The notes: a model not told the origin generated them from the letters alone. A stretch of DNA of 28,265 bases from Roseburia_D yibonii (GCF_014297335.1 NZ_JACOQH010000013.1:1-28265), one strand, 5' to 3'. Counted from the stretch's first letter, positions 13,878 through 22,537 are shown. Numbers and translations are program-made.

Positions 13878-15035
13878 TTACCCAAAACTCCAAAAATTCT
13901 TGCTTTCACGCATGATCAAGCTCACGTCGAATGCTGTTCCTTTATGGTTCTTTTTCGCACTGTCATTGGGGTCATTTACTGTAATCTTTCCATCATCTGT
14001 CAATCCGGTCAAAACAATAAAATGACCGCCTTTGGTAAATGTTCCAGGCCCCATACTTGCTATAACCGGTTTTCCCTCGCTCAATGCTGCAAGCATATTA
14101 CTCTGACTATGACCTAATCCTCTGCATGATATCCCCCAGTTAGACGCTACCGCGCCAAAAATATCCCAGGATGATCCGGCGCCGTTGACGTAATAGCGAT
14201 TACCCGTCCACGCCACCACATCACTGGGCAGAATCTGTTGCCCTTTCATATAAGAAAGCACCATTGCCAGACACGTCGGTGCGCATCCTTTGTTTCGAAT
14301 GGTTCCATTGCCGTATGCCACAGATGACCATGGCCCGGAATATTGCAAATACAGTGGCATATCCTGATAAGATCCTGGATACGGATCATCTGGAAGTGGT
14401 GTATCTGTGCTGTCATCATTCCGGACATTTGCCCGATCCATCCGAAAAAACATACCGTATGCCTGACAGGATGCGATATACTTCTTTTTCTGTGTCTCTT
14501 TTGTAAAGTACTTTTCTGCAATTTCATCATCTGAAAGATATGCATTCTGCACTTCGTATTTTTTATCTGCAATCTGTGTTATTTCGATTTTGCAAATATC
14601 GTTTAAAAACTGTAATGCCTTATCAGCATCTATCTCGCCGGTTTTTTCATCCAAGCCTCCGTTATAATCTAAATACGCAATCAAACTTGCATAATCAATA
14701 TGATTCACAATCCGCTTCACTGTAATGTCACACTTTTTTTTAGTGACCGTTTTGCCTGTTTCCGGATCCGTTTCCTGCACTTCATAAGTATTTTCCCGAA
14801 TCAGTCTGTCGCGTTCATCTTTTATTTTTGTTTCGATAGTACTGACAAACTGTTCATCTATTTTTTTGACCTGGTTATATATGGTCGTTTGCATAGCATC
14901 GTATGTACTTTTTGATGTAATCGCTCCATTGGGGCGAAACGCCCCAACTAGATTAAGCAAATTGGACACTGATAAGAGCAACGTCAACATAACAGCGATG
15001 GCAAGACAACCAATGACTGTTACTATTTTCTTCAT
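13878..15035 (-). CDS. Membrane-anchored C39-like cysteine peptidase of the transfer apparatus
   Basis: 385 aa; AGGAGG precedes the ATG, which overlaps the VirB4 stop (TAATG). One N-terminal helix (residues 4-30), a helical and charged stalk (40-200), then a Peptidase_C39_2-type papain fold: C251 in NKGCAPTCLAMVLSY, H338 in GGHFIVLTG and D355 or N354 in NDPND form the likely catalytic set. Gram-positive systems usually carry a VirB1-like muramidase/NlpC or CHAP protein right next to VirB4; this one fills that position with a C39-like fold. It could open peptidoglycan cross-bridges or process a surface protein. Confidence 0.75.
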   Translation of the reverse strand: MKKIVTVIGCLAIAVMLTLLLSVSNLLNLVGAFRPNGAITSKSTYDAMQTTIYNQVKKIDEQFVSTIETKIKDERDRLIRENTYEVQETDPETGKTVTKKKCDITVKRIVNHIDYASLIAYLDYNGGLDEKTGEIDADKALQFLNDICKIEITQIADKKYEVQNAYLSDDEIAEKYFTKETQKKKYIASCQAYGMFFRMDRANVRNDDSTDTPLPDDPYPGSYQDMPLYLQYSGPWSSVAYGNGTIRNKGCAPTCLAMVLSYMKGQQILPSDVVAWTGNRYYVNGAGSSWDIFGAVASNWGISCRGLGHSQSNMLAALSEGKPVIASMGPGTFTKGGHFIVLTGLTDDGKITVNDPNDSAKKNHKGTAFDVSLIMRESKNFWSFG

Positions 15036-16912
15036 TAACGACCTCCTGCCTTACCGAACATTGCAAGTTTTTTGTCGCATACATCTACATCAAGCGTCAA
15101 GCGCACTGATCCGGCAAATAAGATACCTTGTCCACGCCTTTTTCTTTCCAGTATCCTGACTTCTTTTTCCGACAATGTAAATAAGTCCTGTGTTTCTTTT
15201 AAGTTTTTTCCATCTGTGCCCATGATAAATTTGTAACATGCGCTGTCGATTATTGCCTGCCCGAACCGTTTGACCGCAGGATCCAACACGTCCACAACAG
15301 AGTGCGTAATAAACATCAATCCTCCTTCATATTTTCGCAAACGCTTGCTCATATTTCGAATGTACTTCATCAAATCCGGATAATCCGGATCAACAACAAG
15401 ATATCCTTCATCGACACCAAACAATACCTTCTGTTGCCTATCTTTGCTCAATTCATTCCACGCCCACGTTATAATATTGTAAAACTGTGCTCGCTTAACC
15501 CGGTCATCCGCTTCAAGTAAAGATGATATTACCAAATCCACAAAATCTGCATCCGATTCCAATGTAGTCGGTCCATTCCATAGAAAACTATCCGCTCCTT
15601 GCCCTGCTGAAAACAATAGATCAACCAACTTTTCGTAATTATCACGTTTATACGCGGACAGCTCCGGATCCTCACTCTTCTTCTTGATTTTTTCATACAA
15701 TTCCGAAACAATCGGATAATCTGTATTTTTTAGAGTTGTTATATCCGTATCCCAATGGATGTTTTTTTCATTGTAAAGTTCGATTAAGTTTTGCTCTAAC
15801 GTTGCACTAATTCCAGCCGTAAATTCTTCTTTTCCAAAATAGAGTTTAAAAAAGGTCTTGAGCTGCTGAATGTATAATGCCATATCTGATGTAGTGTCCG
15901 CTTCGCCATAATCATAAAAATCACTGAACAATTCCCCCTCATCCAAATCTTCCTTGCGGACTACCGCCGCCTTTCGAATTTGTAATGGATTAATGCGTCC
16001 CCGCTCTCCACCAGATGCATTAATAATATCTCCATTAATATCTGGATGTTTTGTCAGATCTTTATATTCTTCCTCCGGATCAAAAATGATGATTCTGGTT
16101 CCGTAAGCAAACTCACATGTGAACAGATTTTTTAAGAATGTAGACTTACCAACACCTGGAATACCAGTTATAAACCAGTTACTATTAACCCTGTCAGCAT
16201 CCCTTTTCCACATGTCCAAAATGACAACATGGTTATCCTTTGTCTTTCCAAGATAATATCCGTATTCATCGTTGATTCCGGGCGCTGCCATCGGGAAACC
16301 TCCAAAGAAAGTCGCAACTGGCATATTTCGTTGTCCTATTTTTTCCGCATCAGCAATCGGTATACCGTAAGGTGCTATCGCCCTAAGTGCCTGTCCCTGT
16401 CTTTTTTTGAGAAGTGTCATATTACACCCATTCACGGCTACAACACTTGATACTCTCTTAATACGATCATTTAACCCTTTCACCGTGTCACTTTGAACAT
16501 GCAACATGATGTTGACATATCCAACCGGCTCATGCTGCACAGCAAGTCTTTCGATCATCTTTTTCAGATCATTTATCTCCTGTTGGTTGATCTGCTTATC
16601 ACTCTCGTTTTTAAGTGATCCTTGTTCTCCCTTTTTTTCATTGATGCTGCGATTAAATATTTCGATGAGCTTTCCCGGATCGGTACGCCTATATTCAATC
16701 GTAGTAGCTGTCCCCTCAATATTGCACAGCGGGGCAAGCCAACCATAGTCCCGGTACGGATTATATCGTGTTATTGTATAGATTTTTCCGTAATTCTCCC
16801 CAACCTCCGTGTGTGTACTGTCATATGAGATACCGGATGGAGATATGATATTTTGTAAATTGTCATTTATCGGAAACACTGATTTTTTTATCTCTGTCTT
16901 TTTTGATTTCAT
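15035..16912 (-). CDS. VirB4-type conjugation ATPase (motor domain)
   Basis: 625 aa. Walker A GIPGVGKS at about 250-257, Walker B VLFGVDEGYLVVD near 497-507, and the downstream segment FITHSVVDVLDPAVKRFGQA fit VirB4/TraC-type ATPases that energise the type IV channel. GGAG lies 6-7 bases before the ATG. The N-terminal region is shorter than in full VirB4 proteins, and the gene just upstream encodes a product that looks like the missing VirB4 N-terminal part. The ATPase works at the membrane with the PrgI/VirB3-like and VirB6-like proteins. Confidence 0.9.
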   Translation of the reverse strand: MKSKKTEIKKSVFPINDNLQNIISPSGISYDSTHTEVGENYGKIYTITRYNPYRDYGWLAPLCNIEGTATTIEYRRTDPGKLIEIFNRSINEKKGEQGSLKNESDKQINQQEINDLKKMIERLAVQHEPVGYVNIMLHVQSDTVKGLNDRIKRVSSVVAVNGCNMTLLKKRQGQALRAIAPYGIPIADAEKIGQRNMPVATFFGGFPMAAPGINDEYGYYLGKTKDNHVVILDMWKRDADRVNSNWFITGIPGVGKSTFLKNLFTCEFAYGTRIIIFDPEEEYKDLTKHPDINGDIINASGGERGRINPLQIRKAAVVRKEDLDEGELFSDFYDYGEADTTSDMALYIQQLKTFFKLYFGKEEFTAGISATLEQNLIELYNEKNIHWDTDITTLKNTDYPIVSELYEKIKKKSEDPELSAYKRDNYEKLVDLLFSAGQGADSFLWNGPTTLESDADFVDLVISSLLEADDRVKRAQFYNIITWAWNELSKDRQQKVLFGVDEGYLVVDPDYPDLMKYIRNMSKRLRKYEGGLMFITHSVVDVLDPAVKRFGQAIIDSACYKFIMGTDGKNLKETQDLFTLSEKEVRILERKRRGQGILFAGSVRLTLDVDVCDKKLAMFGKAGGR

Positions 16913-16926
16913 CGCTTTCTCCTATG

Positions 16927-17526
16927 TCAGGTCAGTATTGGTGTATATAACGTACTATCAACATGTGCAAAAGGAGCCTGAAGGCTATTTCCAAACAAAT
17001 TGCACAATTTTACAATTTCTGTTTCTCTAAGGATTGTTGTCTTAATACCTACATTGGCAAACATATTGTGCAGATCTGTAATACGTTCTTTTAGCAAAAG
17101 TTCAGTATTCGATCTGTCTGCTGATCCATCTTTCCAGATGCGGATATAGTGTTGGTGTTCAAAGTTTTCGCCGCTGGTAGTAAGATCCGCGCATTCTTCC
17201 ATTAATATGGATACAATATGTCTCTTACCCATGACTTGCGCTTCACGGTATCTGCCCTTTAAATTTTGCTTATATCGGTCAAGATCAATCTCTCTCGGCA
17301 GCGAAAAATAAGTGAAATCTTTTCCATCCTCTTTGAACTCTGCAGTCAAAGTATCAGCCTTTCCTCTTTTTGCTTCCGTTTCTAATAAGTCGAGGTTGTA
17401 AAAATGAATGCGCAGATAAGCAAGTATTACTCCATCCTTGCGATACAAAAACATTCCTCTTACATCTGCCGCATCCACAAAATCCCTGGTAGGTGGTGTG
17501 ATTTTAGGATCGATCACTTCCTTCAT
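16927..17526 (-). CDS. VirB4 N-terminal-domain-like protein, encoded separately
   Basis: 199 aa. The opening (TPPTRDFVDAADVRGMFLYR, DGVILAYLRIHFYNLDLLE) resembles the start of clostridial TraC/VirB4-type proteins, and the rest lacks any P-loop. The gene lies between PrgI-like and VirB4, 14 bp before the VirB4 start and overlapping the PrgI-like end by 23 bp. The two frames each have a start with a ribosome site, so this looks like a stable split and not a recent frameshift. Family assignment is by context and general similarity. Confidence 0.6.
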   Translation of the reverse strand: MKEVIDPKITPPTRDFVDAADVRGMFLYRKDGVILAYLRIHFYNLDLLETEAKRGKADTLTAEFKEDGKDFTYFSLPREIDLDRYKQNLKGRYREAQVMGKRHIVSILMEECADLTTSGENFEHQHYIRIWKDGSADRSNTELLLKERITDLHNMFANVGIKTTILRETEIVKLCNLFGNSLQAPFAHVDSTLYTPILT

Positions 17527-17878
17527 CCTCTATACTTCCTTTCTCTTCAAATAATTTTTTATAGATATCAACGTATTCGTAACTGTATTCCTTCAATGAC
17601 TGGTAATAAGATATTTCGATTTTAATTTTATCGACCACATTTTCCGTGTAACGATCGCGATGAAATATCAGGATTCCCAATCCAACAGTTGCTACGACAC
17701 AAAAAACCGCCTTTACCATGTTGCCTGTGATCATAGCAACATTTATCGCTAAGATCAGTCCAATCACTCCGCCTCCACCTACACATGTCATATCAGTTGC
17801 CGTAAATCCCTGGATGATATAATCCAGGGGCGGACAATTTGCCGGGACATAGAGGTCACCTTTATGTTCACTATCCAT
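17504..17878 (-). CDS. prgI: PrgI-like (VirB3-type) membrane protein
   Basis: 124 aa. VPANCPPLDYIIQGFTATDM, two hydrophobic helices (VIGLILAINVAMITG, AVFCVVATVGLGILIF), HRDRYTENVVDKIKI and a charged helical tail fit PrgI proteins, the Gram-positive counterpart of VirB3. It lies immediately upstream of the VirB4 genes, as expected. PrgI/VirB3 proteins link the VirB4 ATPase with the membrane channel. Confidence 0.8.
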   Translation of the reverse strand: MDSEHKGDLYVPANCPPLDYIIQGFTATDMTCVGGGGVIGLILAINVAMITGNMVKAVFCVVATVGLGILIFHRDRYTENVVDKIKIEISYYQSLKEYSYEYVDIYKKLFEEKGSIEDEGSDRS

Positions 17879-17899
17879 TTACCATTCACCCTCCTACTA

Positions 17900-18139
17900 C
17901 TATTTGTAAAAACTATTTACCCATGACACAAACGATGATACGCATATGACAATAATCATCCTAAATATCTGCTTTCTGGCTTTTTTCAATGCCTCTTTAA
18001 ATCCCAGCTCTGGATCCTCATAAGCGCCATAAAAAATCAATATACACCGAAGTACGGCACCCGCGGACACAAGCCCTGCTGTCCATCCTGTTAGCTGCTG
18101 GACACTCTTTATGCTTTGATATAACAATATCGTATTCAT
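17900..18139 (-). CDS. Small membrane protein of the transfer channel (79 aa)
   Basis: A hydrophobic helix near residues 16-38 (GWTAGLVSAGAVLRCILIFY), a basic middle (KEALKKARKQIFR) and a second helix (MIIVICVSSFVSWV). Two helices separated by a short basic loop are the layout of VirB2/TrbC-like subunits. The protein at 19011 has the same layout, including the ending (S-W-x-x-S-Y/F-Y-K), so the two may be related. Confidence 0.6.
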   Translation of the reverse strand: MNTILLYQSIKSVQQLTGWTAGLVSAGAVLRCILIFYGAYEDPELGFKEALKKARKQIFRMIIVICVSSFVSWVNSFYK

Positions 18140-18152
18140 CTCACACCTACCC

Positions 18153-18998
18153 TTACGCTTTAATCATTGCAGTCTGTGCAAGCATACGCAATCCACTCCC
18201 TGCAGCTTTACTAATTCCTGATTTGTATAGATATTTTTCTAGGAAGTGCGGGCCAATAATTGCCATTAGCAGCCAACCGATTGCTGATAGACAATAACCC
18301 ATATCATTAATACTTGCACTCGCATAACTTTTAAGTGATAAGATATAAAACAACGTTTGAAAGCCATAAGAAAACATTGCAAGCAAAAATGCCATAAAGA
18401 AATTGTTCCACCGCTCCCGGTTAGCATGTATCAAGTCTAGGGCAAATATCACCGCAAACATTTTCATCGCAATGAGCTCCGCCCCGCGAAAACCAGATAC
18501 AACAGCAAATACGATAAAACCAATAAACACCAGCATAACCACTGTAATGTACATTCCAGCTGCAGATCCTGTATTAGACAGATCTATATTGATCAAGCCG
18601 GATGTAATATCTTTTACACCCGTCGCATTGCTGCTCCCCAATAAATCACTAGCAAATCGCTTGGAAAACACCATTAGATAATCAAACAATGCTCCAAAGC
18701 AGCTAATTACTGCCACTGCTTCCGCAATTCGCAGCAGGAAATCCATCGGGCTATCATCTGGATCATAATTAACGTCAATTAAATCCCCATCCAACACTTC
18801 CTTACCTACGATCAACGCTACTGCCGCCAACGCAAATACAACCAAAAATGTATTGGCATTTACCACATATGCATTCGACACTCCGGCATCCACCGTCGCA
18901 TAGAAAATGTTATTGATCTTGTCACCAAAAAGTGCGATTGCGCCACTGATTTGGTCTGTAAAATATTCACAGATGTTTTCAGAAATCCAACTGATCAT
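18153..18998 (-). CDS. VirB6/TrbL-like polytopic channel protein
   Basis: 281 aa with about six or seven hydrophobic helices (for example TFLVVFALAAVALIVG, MYITVVMLVFIGFIVFAVVS, FFMAFLLAMFSYGFQTLFYI, AIGWLLMAIIGPHFLE). No enzymatic motif. Size, topology and place between the VirB2-like and PrgI genes fit VirB6-type inner channel components of Gram-positive systems. Confidence 0.75.
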   Translation of the reverse strand: MISWISENICEYFTDQISGAIALFGDKINNIFYATVDAGVSNAYVVNANTFLVVFALAAVALIVGKEVLDGDLIDVNYDPDDSPMDFLLRIAEAVAVISCFGALFDYLMVFSKRFASDLLGSSNATGVKDITSGLINIDLSNTGSAAGMYITVVMLVFIGFIVFAVVSGFRGAELIAMKMFAVIFALDLIHANRERWNNFFMAFLLAMFSYGFQTLFYILSLKSYASASINDMGYCLSAIGWLLMAIIGPHFLEKYLYKSGISKAAGSGLRMLAQTAMIKA

Positions 18999-19010
18999 TT
19001 TCTGCGCTCC

Positions 19011-19358
19011 TTATTTGTAATAAGACAGGATCCATGTCAAAATGGATGGAATACAGGTTAATACTACAGAGACTATGATCGTCCGTATTAATTCCTTCTT
19101 TTTTCTTGGTGCTTCGTCAGGTTCTGCAGCATGCCAGGCATACCCAGCCTTCAGCGAGAAAAAGCTTCCGGCTGCACCAATCAGAGCCGTCAATCCTCCA
19201 ACTGCGGCTGTAATCAAAGCATTTGTTCCGGAAAAAAACTTTAAACTGTTAATGTCATTGGCAAACACCGGCGATGCATAAACAATGATCCCAAATGTCA
19301 TTACTGCATTTACCACGAATCCTTTTAATATTTTTTTATTTATCTTTAATCGTTTCAT
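19011..19358 (-). CDS. VirB2-like small membrane protein with signal sequence (115 aa)
   Basis: N-terminal hydrophobic segment (VVNAVMTFGIIVYASPVFAN) with a possible cleavage after VFA, a helix (ALITAAVGGLTALIGAAGSF), a basic loop (PRKKKELIR) and a terminal helix (TIIVSVVLTCIPSILTWIL). This matches VirB2/TrbC pilin-like subunits or their Gram-positive equivalents. Lies 17 bp after the coupling-protein gene. Confidence 0.65.
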   Translation of the reverse strand: MKRLKINKKILKGFVVNAVMTFGIIVYASPVFANDINSLKFFSGTNALITAAVGGLTALIGAAGSFFSLKAGYAWHAAEPDEAPRKKKELIRTIIVSVVLTCIPSILTWILSYYK

Positions 19359-19375
19359 AGTTCCTTACCTCTTTT

Positions 19376-21355
19376 TTACATGAGTGATACTTTTTTATTT
19401 GCTTCTTTTGCTTCTTTCTTTTTTTGCTTTTCTTCTTCCGCGATCTGCTTTGCTAACTGATTCTGCATAGCTATCTCTGCAAGGATTTCTTTCCATACAC
19501 CCCATAATGCAGGGGCAACGACCTTACGTCGCAATCTTTCCTGGCTACGCTGGATCATAAGCTGCTTGTTATATTCCTGGTCGCCTAAGCCGAAATCATC
19601 ATTTGCCTGGTACTCGCTCAAATCAGGCATGTACATAATTGCCGGATTCTTGCTGCCATATCGCACTAATGCGTCAGGAGCCTCTATTTTCCCGACATCG
19701 CTCGGATACAGCAGATATCTTGATGTCATACTGGATCCGGCTGAATAATTCACGCCATCCCTTTTTCTGCTATCATTTGCACTCGTTCCAACGTTTCCAA
19801 CCTCGACTGTATATGTATCACAGGCCTTACTGATTTCCTGAAGTGTATCCTGATCAGTAGATCCAAGATAGATAGTTAGATCTGCATTTCCTCTGATGTT
19901 TCCATAATCCTCCGGATAATTTTTCTTAAGCTGCTGATAATCCTGTAGTACCAGTCGAAAAAAAACATTTCTTCCGGCGCCGGCAGACATCATTGATCCC
20001 ATTCCAGGGATCGGAGGGAAATTACCAAATTCATCCAGTATAAATTCCATGCGGTGATCCATCTTTCCACCCTTTTTTGACGCGATATCCATGGCTGCCA
20101 CATAAAGCTGGTTGATATATAATGCTGCAAGACTATATCTGGTCTTCTTTTCATCCGGAACAATAATGTAAGTGATCGTTTTTTGGTCATCGAGCGTTAA
20201 TAGATCATAATCTGACCGACTTGTCATGTCTGCTATTTTCCAGTCCGTAAATAACCGGAGCGTAGCCAATGCAGACGTAAAGAAGCTCGATCTTGTACGA
20301 TACGGTGCGATCTTAGCAACCTGGAATGCTGCTTTCGCCGGATGATTGTCCGGCAGTTTTTCAATATAAGTGTTAATTGGTATTTCACCCGTTTCTGGAT
20401 CAGGTTCGCACATATAAGCGAGAAAATAATATACATTCGTTAGGTTCTTACAGCTCTCCGGCGCATCCTGAGCAACAATCATGATCGCTGCAGCAATAGT
20501 AGAACACTCACCGTCATTCCAAATCCTTTCACCTTTCGGCTCACCGACCAGAACTGACACAAGATCCCATGTCTTTTCAGTCGCTTCAGAGATATCTCCT
20601 TCTTTCAAATATCTAACAACCTGTTGCATATAGTTATATTGTTGGCTCATATCCGGATCACGCAGATCAAATACTCGTTCCGCGTATCCCATTAATTTTG
20701 CAAACAAGTGTGTAAAGAGATAGATTTCGCCCTTACAGTCTGTAATTGCCATGCTCACACCAGCCAATATATTGAGCCAAATTGTTGGCAAAAATACTCT
20801 TCGTGTTTTTCCTCGTCTGGTTGCCGCAAGGATAATCGCATGTACCGGAGCTGTTAAATACCGGATTATTTCTTTTCCTCCCACTTTGATTTGCTCAACA
20901 ACAATCCCTCCAGTAGGCGGGTTATCATCATTTACCACATACTTTGAATACGTCTCATCTTTTTCTCTCTCAGACTGAAACCTGGCATTGCCATACTGTC
21001 CGTTTCCGACAGCAACCGGTATCTCTATGTTATGTGTCACCTGAACCGTAGCTGTTTGTACCGATTTGGGCGCTGCCATACTGCTCTCATACAGATATGT
21101 CAGTAACAGACATACTTCATATAACACACCTAGCATCATTCTGTTTTTTTGAGTAACCAGTGATATCAAACAACGTAAGTAATTGAAATCAAAATTAAAT
21201 GTTCCAAAATTTTTACCAAGGATTCCGGCCAAAAAAACATCTAAGGCTTCGACAACTATCGGTGCAGACAAAATGCAAAGCAAAACCCAAAACGCAAATA
21301 TTCTCTTTTTACGTTTTTTGTTCTTTTCAATTTTCTTTTTATCAAGCGTCGGCAT
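19376..21355 (-). CDS. VirD4/TraG-type coupling protein
   Basis: 659 aa. Two N-terminal membrane regions (residues 17-46 and 60-95), Walker A AATRRGKT at about 177-184, Walker B FILDEFGNFP near 438-447 and the typical GRNVFFRLVLQDYQQLKK segment near 461-478 identify the T4SS coupling ATPase. It brings the relaxase-DNA complex to the channel. The basic C-terminal tail (EEKQKKKEAKEANKK) may contact substrate. SSB lies directly upstream. Confidence 0.93.
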   Translation of the reverse strand: MPTLDKKKIEKNKKRKKRIFAFWVLLCILSAPIVVEALDVFLAGILGKNFGTFNFDFNYLRCLISLVTQKNRMMLGVLYEVCLLLTYLYESSMAAPKSVQTATVQVTHNIEIPVAVGNGQYGNARFQSEREKDETYSKYVVNDDNPPTGGIVVEQIKVGGKEIIRYLTAPVHAIILAATRRGKTRRVFLPTIWLNILAGVSMAITDCKGEIYLFTHLFAKLMGYAERVFDLRDPDMSQQYNYMQQVVRYLKEGDISEATEKTWDLVSVLVGEPKGERIWNDGECSTIAAAIMIVAQDAPESCKNLTNVYYFLAYMCEPDPETGEIPINTYIEKLPDNHPAKAAFQVAKIAPYRTRSSFFTSALATLRLFTDWKIADMTSRSDYDLLTLDDQKTITYIIVPDEKKTRYSLAALYINQLYVAAMDIASKKGGKMDHRMEFILDEFGNFPPIPGMGSMMSAGAGRNVFFRLVLQDYQQLKKNYPEDYGNIRGNADLTIYLGSTDQDTLQEISKACDTYTVEVGNVGTSANDSRKRDGVNYSAGSSMTSRYLLYPSDVGKIEAPDALVRYGSKNPAIMYMPDLSEYQANDDFGLGDQEYNKQLMIQRSQERLRRKVVAPALWGVWKEILAEIAMQNQLAKQIAEEEKQKKKEAKEANKKVSLM

Positions 21356-21367
21356 CTCACATTTTCC

Positions 21368-21751
21368 TTAATCTTTAAATGGCATTTCTTCATCTTCATC
21401 CGGTGGATGAAAATTTTCTTCGGTCTGATCCGGTTTTGTCTGTGCAAATTCGATCTTGTCAATGATCAACTGATCGCCATACACTTTTGTGCCATCGTTT
21501 TTTGTGTAGTTGTTATTTTGGAAACGACCCCTGATTGCAACTTTGTCTCCCTTTTTACAGAACTTCGCAATAAATTTTGCAGACGCTTTAAATGCGACAC
21601 AATGAAAAAAGTCTGCTTTAGGATCATCATCACCTAACAAAAAATCACGTGGCACTGCAATATCAACTCTTACACATTTAATTGCCTGATTTTCTCCATA
21701 CGAAATCTCTGGGTCTTTCGTAAATCTTCCAATCTGTATAGTTAGGTTCAT
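21368..21751 (-). CDS. ssb: Single-stranded DNA-binding protein
   Basis: 127 aa. OB-fold core with conserved phrases (IGRFTKDPEI, DFFHCVAFKASAKFIAKFCK, KGDKVAIRGRFQNNNY, IDKIEF) and an acidic C-terminus ending DEDEEMPFKD, the usual tail that recruits partner proteins, here with two extra residues after PF. ATG has AAAGGAGG upstream. Leads the long minus-strand transfer operon and may protect transferred single strands in the recipient. Confidence 0.9.
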   Translation of the reverse strand: MNLTIQIGRFTKDPEISYGENQAIKCVRVDIAVPRDFLLGDDDPKADFFHCVAFKASAKFIAKFCKKGDKVAIRGRFQNNNYTKNDGTKVYGDQLIIDKIEFAQTKPDQTEENFHPPDEDEEMPFKD

Positions 21752-21778
21752 TTTCTTTCCTCCTTTCTTCTTCCAACC

Positions 21779-21814
21779 AAAAACAGGACAAAATAACTAT
21801 TTTGTCCTGTTTTT
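21779..21814. terminator. Perfect 16-bp hairpin between ssb and the recombinase
   Basis: AAAAACAGGACAAAAT (21779-21794) and ATTTTGTCCTGTTTTT (21799-21814) pair perfectly with a 4-nt loop and end in T-runs on both strands, so it looks like a bidirectional intrinsic terminator. It lies between two divergent starts, 27 bp upstream of ssb, so it either insulates the genes or attenuates transcription entering ssb. Confidence 0.75.
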
Positions 21815-21825
21815 ATGTTTACTAA

Positions 21826-21854
21826 TTGATAAAAGGGGGCTTTTCTGCTATATT
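21826..21854 (+). promoter_or_regulatory. Promoter of the tyrosine recombinase gene
   Basis: TTGATA (21826-21831), 17-bp spacer and TATATT (21849-21854) with an extended TGC just before it. The ATG is 44 bp downstream. Confidence 0.6.
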
Positions 21855-21897
21855 TTTTTATGATTTTGATAAAAAAGAGGGGAGATATTGTAATTTA

Positions 21898-22503
21898 ATG
21901 TATGATTATACAGCAATTAAGTATTTATATTCACGCGAGAAAGAAATTTTATTCAAGACTATCGAAAATGATACCTCTAAATATCATATACGAAATAAAG
22001 CCATTTTCTGTCTTGCCGAATATGCCGGATTACGCGCCAGCGAAGTTGGGTTGATACACTTTTCTGATATCAACCTCGAAAGTAGAGAAGTTTATTTTCA
22101 CCGTTTAAAAAATAGTAATAACAATACTCTGCGAATCATTGATAATGATGTTTATACTGCTCTCATTGATTACATGCAAGAACGAAAATCGCAAAACAAC
22201 GATTCACAGGTACTTTTTCTCTCGCAAAAGGGAAATCCAATTTCTCGAAAAGTGTTAGATAATTTAATGAAAAAATATTGCGCTGCAGCTGGCATACCCA
22301 AAGAGAAAGCACACTTCCATACCCTTAAGCATACTCGCGCAGTAGAATTGGCCGAACTCGGTCTTGATACCAAGGAAATTCAGTATTGGATCGGTCATAA
22401 GAGCATTAAAAACACCGAAATATATTTTCAGTTCACAAGTAAACAGCAGGAGACTTTATATAAAAAAATTCTATTTCTCCAAAACTCACCATCTCTACTA
22501 TAA
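21898..22503 (+). CDS. Catalytic-domain-only tyrosine recombinase (201 aa)
   Basis: The ATG at 21898 is taken as the start, but GAGGGGAG is 13 bases upstream, a long spacing; an in-frame TTG at 21826 would lie inside the promoter. The chain has the lambda-integrase catalytic set: R46 (GLRASE), K71 (RLKNS), H141 with K144 in place of the usual Arg (HTLKHT), H167 (WIGHKS) and nucleophile Y176 (TEIYFQF). There is no SAM-like core-binding or arm-binding N-terminal domain, as in FimB/FimE-sized enzymes. It could be the element's integrase, a resolvase or an inverter; no att sites were found beside it. Confidence 0.85.
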   Translation: MYDYTAIKYLYSREKEILFKTIENDTSKYHIRNKAIFCLAEYAGLRASEVGLIHFSDINLESREVYFHRLKNSNNNTLRIIDNDVYTALIDYMQERKSQNNDSQVLFLSQKGNPISRKVLDNLMKKYCAAAGIPKEKAHFHTLKHTRAVELAELGLDTKEIQYWIGHKSIKNTEIYFQFTSKQQETLYKKILFLQNSPSLL

Positions 22504-22506
22504 AAC

Positions 22507-22537
22507 AAAAAAGTCCTGGTTTTACCAAGACTTTTTT
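22507..22537. terminator. Bidirectional terminator between recombinase and relaxase genes
   Basis: AAAAAAGTC-C-TGGT / ACCA-A-GACTTTTTT with a TTT loop and one mismatch. T-runs on both strands, lying 4 bp after the recombinase stop and directly before the relaxase stop. Confidence 0.85.

Noticed and set aside
14246..14572. Minus-strand frame of 108 codons within the C39-like peptidase gene
   Set aside because: It is an out-of-frame overlap with a well-supported gene and has a His/Met/Ile-rich, non-natural composition.
21898..22503. att sites flanking the recombinase gene
   Set aside because: The inverted repeats on both sides are ordinary terminators with T-runs and differ in sequence.
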